Shown: positions 1 to 6,101 of the stretch, piece after piece
Position numbering within the stretch: position 1 is the first letter of the stretch
Layout of the letters: the number at the start of each line of letters is the position of its first letter
From: Gemmatimonadota bacterium
Lineage (GTDB): Bacteria > Gemmatimonadota > Gemmatimonadetes > Longimicrobiales > Gaopeijiaceae
DNA length: 9,437 bases
NCBI GenBank assembly: GCA_003695865.1
Contig: RFGQ01000114.1
Coordinates: 1 to 9,437 of the forward strand
Direction of reading: 5' to 3'
Program-made: the position numbers and the translations under genes
The notes under the pieces: model-generated
Databases searched by the model: none
What the model was told of the DNA's origin: nothing
The model's input: the letters and a program-made list of their open reading frames with translations, nothing else

Positions 1-11
1 CCCCCCCCGCG

Positions 12-38
12 CCCCCGCCGGCCCCTCACCGGCGGGGG
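12..38. terminator. GC-rich stem-loop, possible end of an upstream transcript
   Basis: A perfect 10-bp inverted repeat, CCCCCGCCGG (12-21) and CCGGCGGGGG (29-38), closes a 7-base loop. There is no run of T after it, so it is not a classical intrinsic terminator. It lies in a C-rich stretch with no coding frame, just before the regulatory leader of the first gene. It could end transcription of a gene outside the window, or simply reflect the local base bias. Confidence 0.35.
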
Positions 39-114
39 GCACCGCGGCCCCCCCCACACCCTCCCTCGACCCCTCCGCGCAGATAAACGCATGGCGCAAT
101 CGGCATGCAACATT

Positions 115-183
115 TCGATACACCACCTCGCGTAACGCAACAAAACGTTTCGGCGGGCGCGAAAGCGTATCATATTGTATCGA
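115..183. promoter_or_regulatory. Candidate activator-binding (enhancer) region with GTATC/GATAC repeats
   Basis: The leader between the hairpin and the first gene has a patch richer in A and T (about 80-195) than the rest of the window. It holds an 8-bp inverted repeat, TCGATACA (115-122) and TGTATCGA (176-183), and another GTATC at 167-171, exactly 10 bp (about one helical turn) from the one at 177-181. A palindrome AAACGTTT lies at 143-150. These elements lie roughly 105-170 bp before the expected start of the sigma-54 promoter, the usual distance for upstream activator sites of sigma-54 activators. Binding by the activator at 2169-3233 is inference. The remainder of bases 41-260 shows no gene. 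Confidence 0.35.
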
Positions 184-260
184 TTCGCAGTGGTCGGCTG
201 ACCCCGGCAAACCGCCCCTAACTCATTGGGGCACAAGCAAGTACCGGGTGTATCAAACTC

Positions 261-276
261 TGGCACAGGCGTTGCT
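261..276 (+). promoter_or_regulatory. Sigma-54 (-24/-12) promoter
   Basis: TGGCAC (261-266), five bases, then TTGCT (272-276) matches the consensus TGGCAC-N5-TTGCW with no mismatch. The diagnostic GG and GC are exactly 10 bases apart. Transcription should begin near 286-288, about 50 bases before the lipoprotein ATG at 337. This rules out the more upstream TTG start at 226, which would lie before the promoter. A receiverless sigma-54 activator is encoded 1.9 kb downstream on the same strand, which supports the assignment. I saw no comparable element in the other intergenic gaps. Confidence 0.78.
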
Positions 277-336
277 TTCCGATGCGGCTCCCAAGACCCC
301 TCGAACGAGTTCCACCCGAGAGGAAGAGGAGGAGGG

Positions 337-954
337 ATGAGCTGGAGAGTCCGTCTGACCTGGATGGCGGCGATGGCCCTGGTGCTCGTCGCGGGAGCCT
401 GCACCGACGCCCCCGCGCCACTCGAGCCCGCCGCAACGCTCGAAGCTCCCGACGCCCCGTTCTTCCGCTGGGCCCCTGCGGAGGGGTTCGGAGTCCTCAA
501 GCGCACGCGCCCACTCAAGAAGGAAGAGGCTCGCTCGAAGTGGATCGGCCCCGAGGGAGGCACGATCCGGCTCAAGGCCGGCCTCACGCTGGTGATTCCC
601 GAGGGTGCACTGGACCGGCCCGTGCGCATCACCGCCACGGCCCGGCCCGGCTGGAACGTCGCGTTCGAGTTCGCGCCACACGGCCTCACGTTCAACGAGC
701 CCGTGCAACTGCGCGTCGACACCCGCAACACCAGCGCCGCCGGGCTGCTGGGCGACGATGACGACGACGAGTGGGACGACGACGAGGGTGAGGACGCCCC
801 AGGCGCGCCGGTTGCGGGGTTCATGGGCGTCTACTATGGCGGCGACCTGTCGCTCGGCGCCGTTCCCCTCGAGACGTTGCCGGTGTTCCTCGACGGTCGC
901 TTCCTCGTGTTCCAGACCGTTCACTTCAGCGGATACGCCGTGGCCTCCGGATAA
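337..954 (+). CDS. Secreted ZU5-like lipoprotein with HFS self-cleavage motif
   Basis: A 205-residue exported protein of unknown role. The chosen ATG has a strong polypurine ribosome site (AGGAGG at 327-332) and lies downstream of the sigma-54 promoter. Residues 1-21 are a short basic then hydrophobic signal ending VAGA before Cys22, so lipoprotein processing is likely although the lipobox is not ideal. Residues about 70-135 have the ZU5-like pattern: IGPEGGTI, then IPEGAL, then a hydrophobic strand with FAPHGLTF. A strongly acidic insert (about 140-152, nearly all Asp and Glu) follows, possibly calcium-binding. The final strand contains His196-Phe197-Ser198 in VHFSGYAVA. In eukaryotic PIDD and UNC5CL, ZU5 domains cleave themselves between F and S of HFS; whether this one does is inference. 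Cys22 is the only cysteine. Likely first gene of the sigma-54 transcript with the TPR gene 63 bases downstream. Confidence 0.8.
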   Translation: MSWRVRLTWMAAMALVLVAGACTDAPAPLEPAATLEAPDAPFFRWAPAEGFGVLKRTRPLKKEEARSKWIGPEGGTIRLKAGLTLVIPEGALDRPVRITATARPGWNVAFEFAPHGLTFNEPVQLRVDTRNTSAAGLLGDDDDDEWDDDEGEDAPGAPVAGFMGVYYGGDLSLGAVPLETLPVFLDGRFLVFQTVHFSGYAVASG

Positions 955-957
955 TCC

Positions 958-1016
958 CGCACGACGCGCAGGCGGATGTTCCTGTTCGCGCATCGAGACT
1001 CCGTCGTGTGAGGAGG
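958..1016 (+). promoter_or_regulatory. Intercistronic stem-loop abutting the TPR gene ribosome site
   Basis: CACGACG (960-966) pairs perfectly with CGTCGTG (1002-1008), and one G-U and one G-C pair can extend the stem to 958/1010. A smaller CAGG/CCTG hairpin (969-972 with 981-984) lies inside the loop. The stem ends directly at the Shine-Dalgarno sequence AGGAGG (1011-1016), which is only one base from the ATG at 1018, closer than usual. The structure could tune translation of the TPR protein relative to the lipoprotein. That role is inference, and GC-rich spacers often fold by chance. Confidence 0.28.
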
Positions 1017-1017
1017 C

Positions 1018-2073
1018 ATGGAGTACTCAAGTGAAATGACCGGAACGGCCACCCAGGAGCGGGTGGAGCGGGCACGCATGCTCGCTCAGGCCGGGCGCGA
1101 GGCCGAGACGCGAGGCGCCCTGGCCGACTCCCTGGAGATGCTGCGCACCGCGCTCGAAGTCCTCCCCGACGAGGAGCGCGGTCCGCTGCGGGCCGACATC
1201 CTCCGGTGGCTGGGCACGACCCTGCGGGAGCGCGGCGACACCACCGAAGCGGAGGCCGCATACCGCCAGAGCTGGGACGTGGCCTCGGCCGCGGGGTATC
1301 GCACCGGAGAAGCCCACGCCCTGAACTGTCTGGCGATCATCGCCCAGCGGCGCGGTGCGGTCGACGAGGCGGCGGTCCGCTACCGTCAGGCCGCGCGGCT
1401 CGCGAAGGAGGCGCGCGACCACAGGCTCACGGGGATGATCGAACAGAACCTGGGCGTGCTCGCCAACATCCAGGGCGACCTCGACGCCGCGCTGGTCCGG
1501 TACCGCGCCAGTCTGCGCGCCTTCGAAGAGGCGTCGTACGAAGAGGGCATGAGCTGGGTGCTCAACAACCTCGGCATGCTCCACTCCGATCTGGGTCGGT
1601 TCGACGAGGCCGAGTCTTACTTCCTTCAGGGCATGGCCATCGCCCGCAGGAGGGACGACCTCCACACCGAGGCGCTGCTCCAGTCCAACCTGGCCGAGGT
1701 GTACCTGGGGCTCGGCCGGCTCGACGCCGCGCAGTCGGCCGTGGACCGCACGCTGCAGATCGCCGAGGCGCGGGGGGATCCGCTGCGGCGCGGCGACGCG
1801 CTCAAATTCGGCGCCATGGTCGCCCGCCGGCGCGGTGAGTCGGAGCGCGCCCGCGACATGCTCGAAGAAGCGGTGCGCATCGCCACCGACCACGAAGACA
1901 CGCTGCTCCAGGCCGAGACGCTGCGGGAACTGGCCGAGGCACACGCCGATCTGGGAGACCTCGCCTCGGCGCGGGACCACCTGCGAGCCGCCATCGACCT
2001 GTTCCGCGAGCTCAACGCCGGCCTCGACGCTTCGCGGGCCGAAGACCGCCTCAACCAACTGGAGGCGCACTGA
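1018..2073 (+). CDS. Seven-repeat TPR protein, paralogue of the neighbouring TPR-HD-GYP sensor part
   Basis: A 351-residue soluble protein with no signal peptide or membrane segment, predicted to be a cytoplasmic protein-binding scaffold. Seven tetratricopeptide repeats fill residues about 57-333 with an exact 40-residue period: the turn glycine recurs at 73, 113, 153, 193, 233, 273 and 313. The 40-residue spacing is that of long TPRs such as those in MalT- or LGN-type proteins. There is no enzymatic or DNA-binding domain. It aligns without gaps with residues 1-330 of the product at 3230-4948, with shared stretches such as QNLGV.AN and LNNLG.LH.DLG. ATG 1018 is used because AGGAGG precedes it, but the spacing is one base; ATG 1036 is the only near alternative and is too far from the site. 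Lying just before an activator with no input domain, it is a candidate partner that controls it (inference). Confidence 0.85.
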   Translation: MEYSSEMTGTATQERVERARMLAQAGREAETRGALADSLEMLRTALEVLPDEERGPLRADILRWLGTTLRERGDTTEAEAAYRQSWDVASAAGYRTGEAHALNCLAIIAQRRGAVDEAAVRYRQAARLAKEARDHRLTGMIEQNLGVLANIQGDLDAALVRYRASLRAFEEASYEEGMSWVLNNLGMLHSDLGRFDEAESYFLQGMAIARRRDDLHTEALLQSNLAEVYLGLGRLDAAQSAVDRTLQIAEARGDPLRRGDALKFGAMVARRRGESERARDMLEEAVRIATDHEDTLLQAETLRELAEAHADLGDLASARDHLRAAIDLFRELNAGLDASRAEDRLNQLEAH

Positions 2074-2168
2074 CCCGACCCGACCCGTGAACGACGCGCC
2101 CACCGCTCCGCGCGGCGGGTGCGTCCCCAGGAGACCACCGCAGGAGATCACGAGGAAGCCCGAGACCC

Positions 2169-3233
2169 GTGAGTTATCAGTTAGCCACCCGCGAACCCGT
2201 CGCCCCCGCGCCCGATGCTCGGGCGGGAGACGTGGGGTTCGAAACCGTCGTCGGCCACAGCCGACCATTCCGTGAGGCGGTCGAATTCGCGCGCAAGGTC
2301 GCGCAGCGCCGCCTCACGACCGTGCTCATCGTGGGCGAGACCGGCACCGGCAAGGGCCTGTTCGCCCGCGGCATCCACTACGCCGGTCCTCACGCCGACC
2401 AACCCTTCGTGGCCGTGAACTGCACGGCCATTCCCGGAAGCCTGCTCGAGTCGGAGCTGTTCGGGCACGAGCGGGGCGCCTTCACAGACGCCCGGGCGCG
2501 CAAGAGGGGACTCATCGAGCTCGCCGGGTCGGGGACGCTCTTCCTCGACGAGATCAGCGAACTTCCTCTGGCGCTCCAGCCCAAGCTGCTGCGCGCCCTC
2601 GAGGAGCGGCGCTTCCGCCGGGTGGGGGGCGTGGACGAGATCCCGGTCGCGGCCCGTATCGTGGCGGCCACGAACGTCTCGCTCGAAGCCGCCGTGGCCG
2701 ACGGACGCTTCCGCGAGGACCTCTTCTACCGGCTCAACGTCCTGCGTCTGCGCATTCCGCCCCTGCGGGAGCGAGGCGAAGACGTGATCACGCTGGCGCG
2801 GCTCTTCATCGAGGAATTCGCGGGCGAGCAGGGGTTGCCCATCCCGGAACTGGCCGACGACGCGATCCACCTGCTGCTGTCGCACCGCTGGCCCGGCAAC
2901 GTGCGCGAGCTGAAGAACGTGGTCCAGCGGGCCGTTGTGAGCGCCGAGGGCGGCGTGCTGCGGGCCGCGGATCTGTCGATCGTACCGCGCGAGCGCGACC
3001 GTATCCAGACGCCCACGCCGGGGTACACGATCGGCATTCCCCCCGACGGCCGTGCGCTGGACCAGATCGAGGCCGAGGCGATCCGCATCACCCTCGAGAT
3101 CACCGGGGGGAACAAGAGCCAGGCGGCTCGCATCCTCGGCATCTCGAGGCCCACGATCCTGCGCAAGATCCGGCGCTACCGCATCGCGGCTCCCTCCCGG
3201 CGAGCGCCGGACGCGGAGGAGGGCGGGTCGTGA
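2169..3233 (+). CDS. Sigma-54-dependent transcriptional activator without a sensory domain
   Basis: A 354-residue bacterial enhancer-binding protein that remodels sigma-54 RNA polymerase by ATP hydrolysis. Visible AAA+ features are Walker A GETGTGKG (56-63), the sigma-54 contact loop GAFTDA (103-108, usually GAFTGA), Walker B TLFLDE (123-128), sensor I AATN (166-169), the arginine-finger segment GRFREDLFYRLN (179-190) and WPGNVREL (241-248). The C-terminus has a Fis-type helix-turn-helix, about 314-339 (NKSQAARILGISRPTI). Only about 22 residues precede the AAA+ domain, so there is no receiver, GAF or PAS domain. Activity must therefore be set by another protein, as PspA controls PspF, or by expression level. 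GTG 2169 follows GAGGAAG (2152-2158). The next gene overlaps by 4 bases. The flanking TPR proteins are the natural candidate regulators, and the -24/-12 element at 261-276 the natural target; both are inference. Confidence 0.93.
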   Translation: MSYQLATREPVAPAPDARAGDVGFETVVGHSRPFREAVEFARKVAQRRLTTVLIVGETGTGKGLFARGIHYAGPHADQPFVAVNCTAIPGSLLESELFGHERGAFTDARARKRGLIELAGSGTLFLDEISELPLALQPKLLRALEERRFRRVGGVDEIPVAARIVAATNVSLEAAVADGRFREDLFYRLNVLRLRIPPLRERGEDVITLARLFIEEFAGEQGLPIPELADDAIHLLLSHRWPGNVRELKNVVQRAVVSAEGGVLRAADLSIVPRERDRIQTPTPGYTIGIPPDGRALDQIEAEAIRITLEITGGNKSQAARILGISRPTILRKIRRYRIAAPSRRAPDAEEGGS

Positions 3234-4948
3234 GGGGCCGCCCCGCTCCGCCCGAGGTCGCCGGCCTGGTCGAGGCCGCCCGCGCCGCCGAGCGCGACGC
3301 GCGCCGGGGCGAAGCGCGGCACCGCTACGAGCAGGCCCTGCGGGCGCTGAGCCAAGGACCCGGGCGCGCCACGTACGCCGCGGCGCTCATACGCTGGATC
3401 GCCCGCACCCACTACGAGGGCGGCGACCTTTCCGCGGCCCGCGACTGCTTCGAGGCGGCGCTGGCCGTGTCGGAGGCGTGCGGCGACGCGCCGGGACGGG
3501 CACACGCGGTCAACGGCCTGGGCATCGTCGAACAGCTTCGCGGCAACCTCGAGGGCGCCGAGGCCCACTTCCGCTGGTCGCTCGACCGAGCGGGAGCCTG
3601 CGGCGAGGCAGCGCTGGTCGCGATGATCCACCAGAACCTCGGGGTCATCGCGAACATCCGCGGCGACTTCGCGACCGCGCTGGAGCACTATCGGCACAGC
3701 CTCGATGTCTATGACGCGCTCGGCGACGAAGCGCGCGTCGGGCCGCTGCTCAACAACCTGGGTCACCTGCACACCGACCTCGGCCAGTGGGACGAAGCCG
3801 AGCGGGCGCTCAAAGAAGCCGAACGCCGCACCGCGGCCATCGGTGACCTCGACCACCGCATCCTCGCGCTCGTGAACCTCGCCCGCATGTGGATTCGCCG
3901 GGGCGACATCGACCAGGCGTTCCGGGCCTGTACCGAGGCCGAGGCGCTCGCACGCACGGTGCCCGCAGGGCGCTGGCAGGGAGAGATTCTGATGTACCGC
4001 GGCACGGTGATGCGCGCGCGCGGTCAGCTCACCGACGCCCGCCGCCACCTGCTGCAGGCGCAGGCCTTCGCCTTCGAGCACGAAGACATCCTGCTCGCCG
4101 CCGAGGTGGCCCGTGAACTGGCCGAGGTCTATGCCGCCGAGGGCCGCAACCAGGACACCCTGCGCACGCTCAATCACGCCCTGGCCCTGTTCCAGGACTT
4201 CCGCGCGGTGCGCGACCTGGCGGACGTACGCGCCAGAATCGCCGGACTCGAGCGGCGGTTTCTCGAGATCGTGCGTGGTTGGGGCCGCTCGATCGAATCC
4301 AAAGACATCTACACGCAGGGCCACTGCGAGCGGGTGGCCGACTACGCCTGCGCCCTCGCCGAGGCGGCCGGCTTCGATCCGCACCACCTCATCTGGTTCC
4401 GCATGGGAGCGCTGTTGCACGACCTGGGCAAGGTGGCCATTCCCACCGAGATCCTCACCAAGCAGGGGCCTCTCGACGCCGGCGAATGGGCGCTGGTGAG
4501 GCAGCATCCGGCGCTCGGCGTCGAGCTTCTGGGCGACATCGAGTTCCCCTGGGACGTCACGCCCATGATCCGCCATCACCACGAGCGCTGGGACGGGCGC
4601 GGATATCCCGACGGACTGGCCGGCGACGCGATCCCCTGGGCAGCGCGCGTGCTCGCCATCGCAGACATCTACGACGCGCTGACCACGTCGCGGAGCTACC
4701 GGGCCGCATACACCCGTGAAGAGGCACTGGCCCTGATGGAAGCCGACATCGGGCGAGCGCTCGACCCCGCCCTGTTCCGCATGTTCAAGCGCGTGCTGCG
4801 CGAGCGCGATCGGGCCGAGATCCTGGAAGAGGCGCGCGTCCGCACGCGCCGCGGCGGCGCACCCCGCTGGTCCGACGCGCGCTCGGTGCCGCCGCTCCCG
4901 CTCTGGGGACACGGGCCGCCCGAGCCCAGGCGGCGTCCCATCGCCTGA
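3230..4948 (+). CDS. TPR protein with C-terminal HD-GYP domain (predicted c-di-GMP phosphodiesterase)
   Basis: A 572-residue cytoplasmic protein. Residues about 49-325 carry seven TPRs of exactly 40 residues (turn glycines at 65, 105, 145, 185, 225, 265, 305). A short linker leads to a complete HD-GYP domain at about 345-530: SIESKDIYTQGH (His365), the metal dyad in LLHDLGK (His397, Asp398, Lys401), His426, the histidine cluster 449-451, GRGYP (456-460) and ADIYDALT (478-485). All expected metal ligands and the GYP motif are present, so hydrolysis of cyclic di-GMP is likely. HD-GYP domains are more often joined to receiver, GAF or PAS domains, so here TPR contacts probably provide the input. 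The last 35 residues are rich in Arg and Pro and look disordered. GTG 3230 overlaps the activator's stop (GTGA) and follows GGAGGAGGG (3215-3223), so the two are translationally coupled. Confidence 0.92.
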   Translation: MRGRPAPPEVAGLVEAARAAERDARRGEARHRYEQALRALSQGPGRATYAAALIRWIARTHYEGGDLSAARDCFEAALAVSEACGDAPGRAHAVNGLGIVEQLRGNLEGAEAHFRWSLDRAGACGEAALVAMIHQNLGVIANIRGDFATALEHYRHSLDVYDALGDEARVGPLLNNLGHLHTDLGQWDEAERALKEAERRTAAIGDLDHRILALVNLARMWIRRGDIDQAFRACTEAEALARTVPAGRWQGEILMYRGTVMRARGQLTDARRHLLQAQAFAFEHEDILLAAEVARELAEVYAAEGRNQDTLRTLNHALALFQDFRAVRDLADVRARIAGLERRFLEIVRGWGRSIESKDIYTQGHCERVADYACALAEAAGFDPHHLIWFRMGALLHDLGKVAIPTEILTKQGPLDAGEWALVRQHPALGVELLGDIEFPWDVTPMIRHHHERWDGRGYPDGLAGDAIPWAARVLAIADIYDALTTSRSYRAAYTREEALALMEADIGRALDPALFRMFKRVLRERDRAEILEEARVRTRRGGAPRWSDARSVPPLPLWGHGPPEPRRRPIA

Positions 4949-5052
4949 GCACCCTCGCGGCCCGAGCCCCGCGGCGGCCGCGCCGGATCACGAGCCCGCG
5001 GCACTGCGAGACCGCACGACTCCTTCGACGCTCCCGCCCCCGGCGTCCGTCT

Positions 5053-5081
5053 CCCCGAAGGGGCCGCACCCACCCGGGTGG
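5053..5081. promoter_or_regulatory. Small hairpin followed by a 12-bp perfect palindrome
   Basis: CCCC (5053-5056), loop GAA, GGGG (5060-5063) forms a minimal hairpin. It is followed seven bases on by CCACCCGGGTGG (5070-5081), a perfect 12-bp palindrome. The palindrome could be a dimeric protein site or part of a structured transcript end. In such GC-rich DNA, short palindromes of G and C arise easily, so the assignment is weak. Confidence 0.2.
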
Positions 5082-5132
5082 AGCTCGCCCGCTGAACGTT
5101 CCGCAGGCGCCGGCTGTCCTGGGAGTGGAGGG

Positions 5133-5150
5133 GCGAGGAACAATCCTCGC
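5133..5150. terminator. 7-bp stem with ACAA loop, possible terminator after the HD-GYP gene
   Basis: GCGAGGA (5133-5139) and TCCTCGC (5144-5150) are perfectly complementary around the 4-base loop ACAA, giving a compact and stable hairpin. No T run follows on the + strand, so it could be a processing or factor-dependent end, or an operator for the downstream operon. It lies 103 bases before the DUF4159 start. Confidence 0.35.
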
Positions 5151-5156
5151 GACGGC

Positions 5157-5170
5157 ACGTAGTCATACGT
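5157..5170. promoter_or_regulatory. Short inverted repeat, possible operator
   Basis: ACGTA (5157-5161) and TACGT (5166-5170) flank GTCA. It sits seven bases after the preceding hairpin, in the least GC-rich part of the gap and about 85-95 bases before the first gene of the downstream operon. A dimeric regulator site is possible, but nothing else supports it. Confidence 0.2.
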
Positions 5171-5252
5171 CCCCCTCACCCTTCCGGAGGGCGTCGGATC
5201 GGCACTCCCGGAGCAGGATGGAGAGGCTGTACGACGGACGGATCGGAGGCGT

Positions 5253-6092
5253 GTGGTGCGGGCAACGGGTACCCTGAGCGCGGTCGCGGCGTTGACGCTG
5301 CTCTGGGGCTCGTCCGCGGGTCCCGCGCCCGCGACGGTCCGCGTCCCCGAACGCCCTCACGGCCACTTCTTCGCAGGCCCCGTCGAGCGCCCCACACTCA
5401 CCCCACCCGGCGCGCGCGCCCCTGAGCCACCCCCCGAGTTCTACTTCACGCGGGCCGCCTACACGAGCTGGCGGCGCGGCTGGGGCACGCAGAACTGGGC
5501 GATCGACTACCCGAAGGCCGACCGCATCTTCCTGTCGTTCATCGCACGGCTCCTGCCCAACATCGACGCCTACGACGAGGAGCACCCGGTGCTGCTCGAC
5601 GACCCCGACCTGAGGCGCTTTCCCTTCCTCTACGCCGTCGAGGTCGGATACATGGACCTGACGCCCGAAGAGCGCGAGGGGCTGCGAGGCTATCTCGAAG
5701 CGGGCGGGTTCCTGGTCGTCGACGACTTCTGGGGGTCCCGGGAGTGGGCCAACTTCGAATATCAGATGAGTCGGGTCCTGCCCGACCGGCCCATCGTCGA
5801 CCTGCCGCTCGACCACCCCGTCTTCTCGTCCTTCTACGAGATCGACGAGATCCTGCAGGTGCCCAACGTGGGTCAGGGGCGCGCCGGCGGACCCACGTAC
5901 GAGCAGGACGGCTACGTGCCCGTCGTGCGCGGGATCCACGACGAGAACGGCCGCCTCATGGTGCTGATCAACTGGAACACCGACCTGGGCGATGCTTGGG
6001 AATGGGCGGACGATCCGTTCTATCCGCTCCGGTATTCCACTTATGCGTACCAGCTCGGCGTGAACATGATCGTCTACGCGATGAGCCACTGA
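5253..6092 (+). CDS. Exported DUF4159 protein
   Basis: A 279-residue protein matching the DUF4159 family, whose biochemical role is not established. The N-terminus (residues about 1-25) is a signal peptide: one Arg, a hydrophobic core around VAALTLLWG, then small residues. A Pro-rich linker reaches about residue 62. The domain, 62-279, shows FYFTRAAYTS, NWAIDYPKAD (81-90), DDPDLRRFPFLYAVE (116-130), GGFLVVDDFWG (151-161), LPLDHPVF (184-191), GRLMVLIN (233-240) and NTDLGDAWEW (242-251), ending LGVNMIVYAMSH. The GGFLVVDDFWG turn falls where class I glutamine-amidotransferase-like folds carry their nucleophile, but has Asp, and the whole protein has no cysteine. The start may be GTG 5253 or the adjacent GTG 5256, which is better spaced from GGAGG (5245-5249). 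It is followed after 9 bases by the VWA gene, consistent with an operon. Confidence 0.88.
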   Translation: MVRATGTLSAVAALTLLWGSSAGPAPATVRVPERPHGHFFAGPVERPTLTPPGARAPEPPPEFYFTRAAYTSWRRGWGTQNWAIDYPKADRIFLSFIARLLPNIDAYDEEHPVLLDDPDLRRFPFLYAVEVGYMDLTPEEREGLRGYLEAGGFLVVDDFWGSREWANFEYQMSRVLPDRPIVDLPLDHPVFSSFYEIDEILQVPNVGQGRAGGPTYEQDGYVPVVRGIHDENGRLMVLINWNTDLGDAWEWADDPFYPLRYSTYAYQLGVNMIVYAMSH

Positions 6093-6101
6093 ACGGCCGC
6101 C

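Larger units (their letters stand above)
4949..5252. other. Intergenic gap between the regulatory block and the envelope operon
   Basis: No coding frame is convincing across these 304 bases on either strand. The region holds several short inverted repeats, described separately, and should contain the end of the first transcript and the promoter of the second. I could not pick out a clear -35/-10 pair, and there is no -24/-12 match. The segment richest in A and T is about 5139-5170, the likeliest promoter or operator position. Confidence 0.5.

Noticed and set aside
168..173. TATCAT as a sigma-70 type -10 box
   Set aside because: It matches 5 of 6 bases, but there is no acceptable -35 hexamer at the right spacing (about 145-150). 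The patch fits an activator-binding region better.
251..263. IHF-like site TATCAA-N4-TGG
   Set aside because: One mismatch to the enteric consensus, and it overlaps the -24 element, where IHF would block polymerase; probably chance.
226..336. Earlier TTG start for the lipoprotein
   Set aside because: It would lie upstream of the -24/-12 promoter and would bury the signal peptide; the ATG at 337 has the ribosome site and the signal sequence.
2072..2086. Three tandem GACCC units after the first TPR gene
   Set aside because: Too short and too low in complexity in GC-rich DNA to call a functional repeat. The remaining spacer to 2168 shows only weak folding.
3176..4912. Long - strand open frame opposite the TPR-HD-GYP gene
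   Set aside because: It is the antisense shadow of a gene with an intact repeat array and catalytic domain; it shows no motif of its own.
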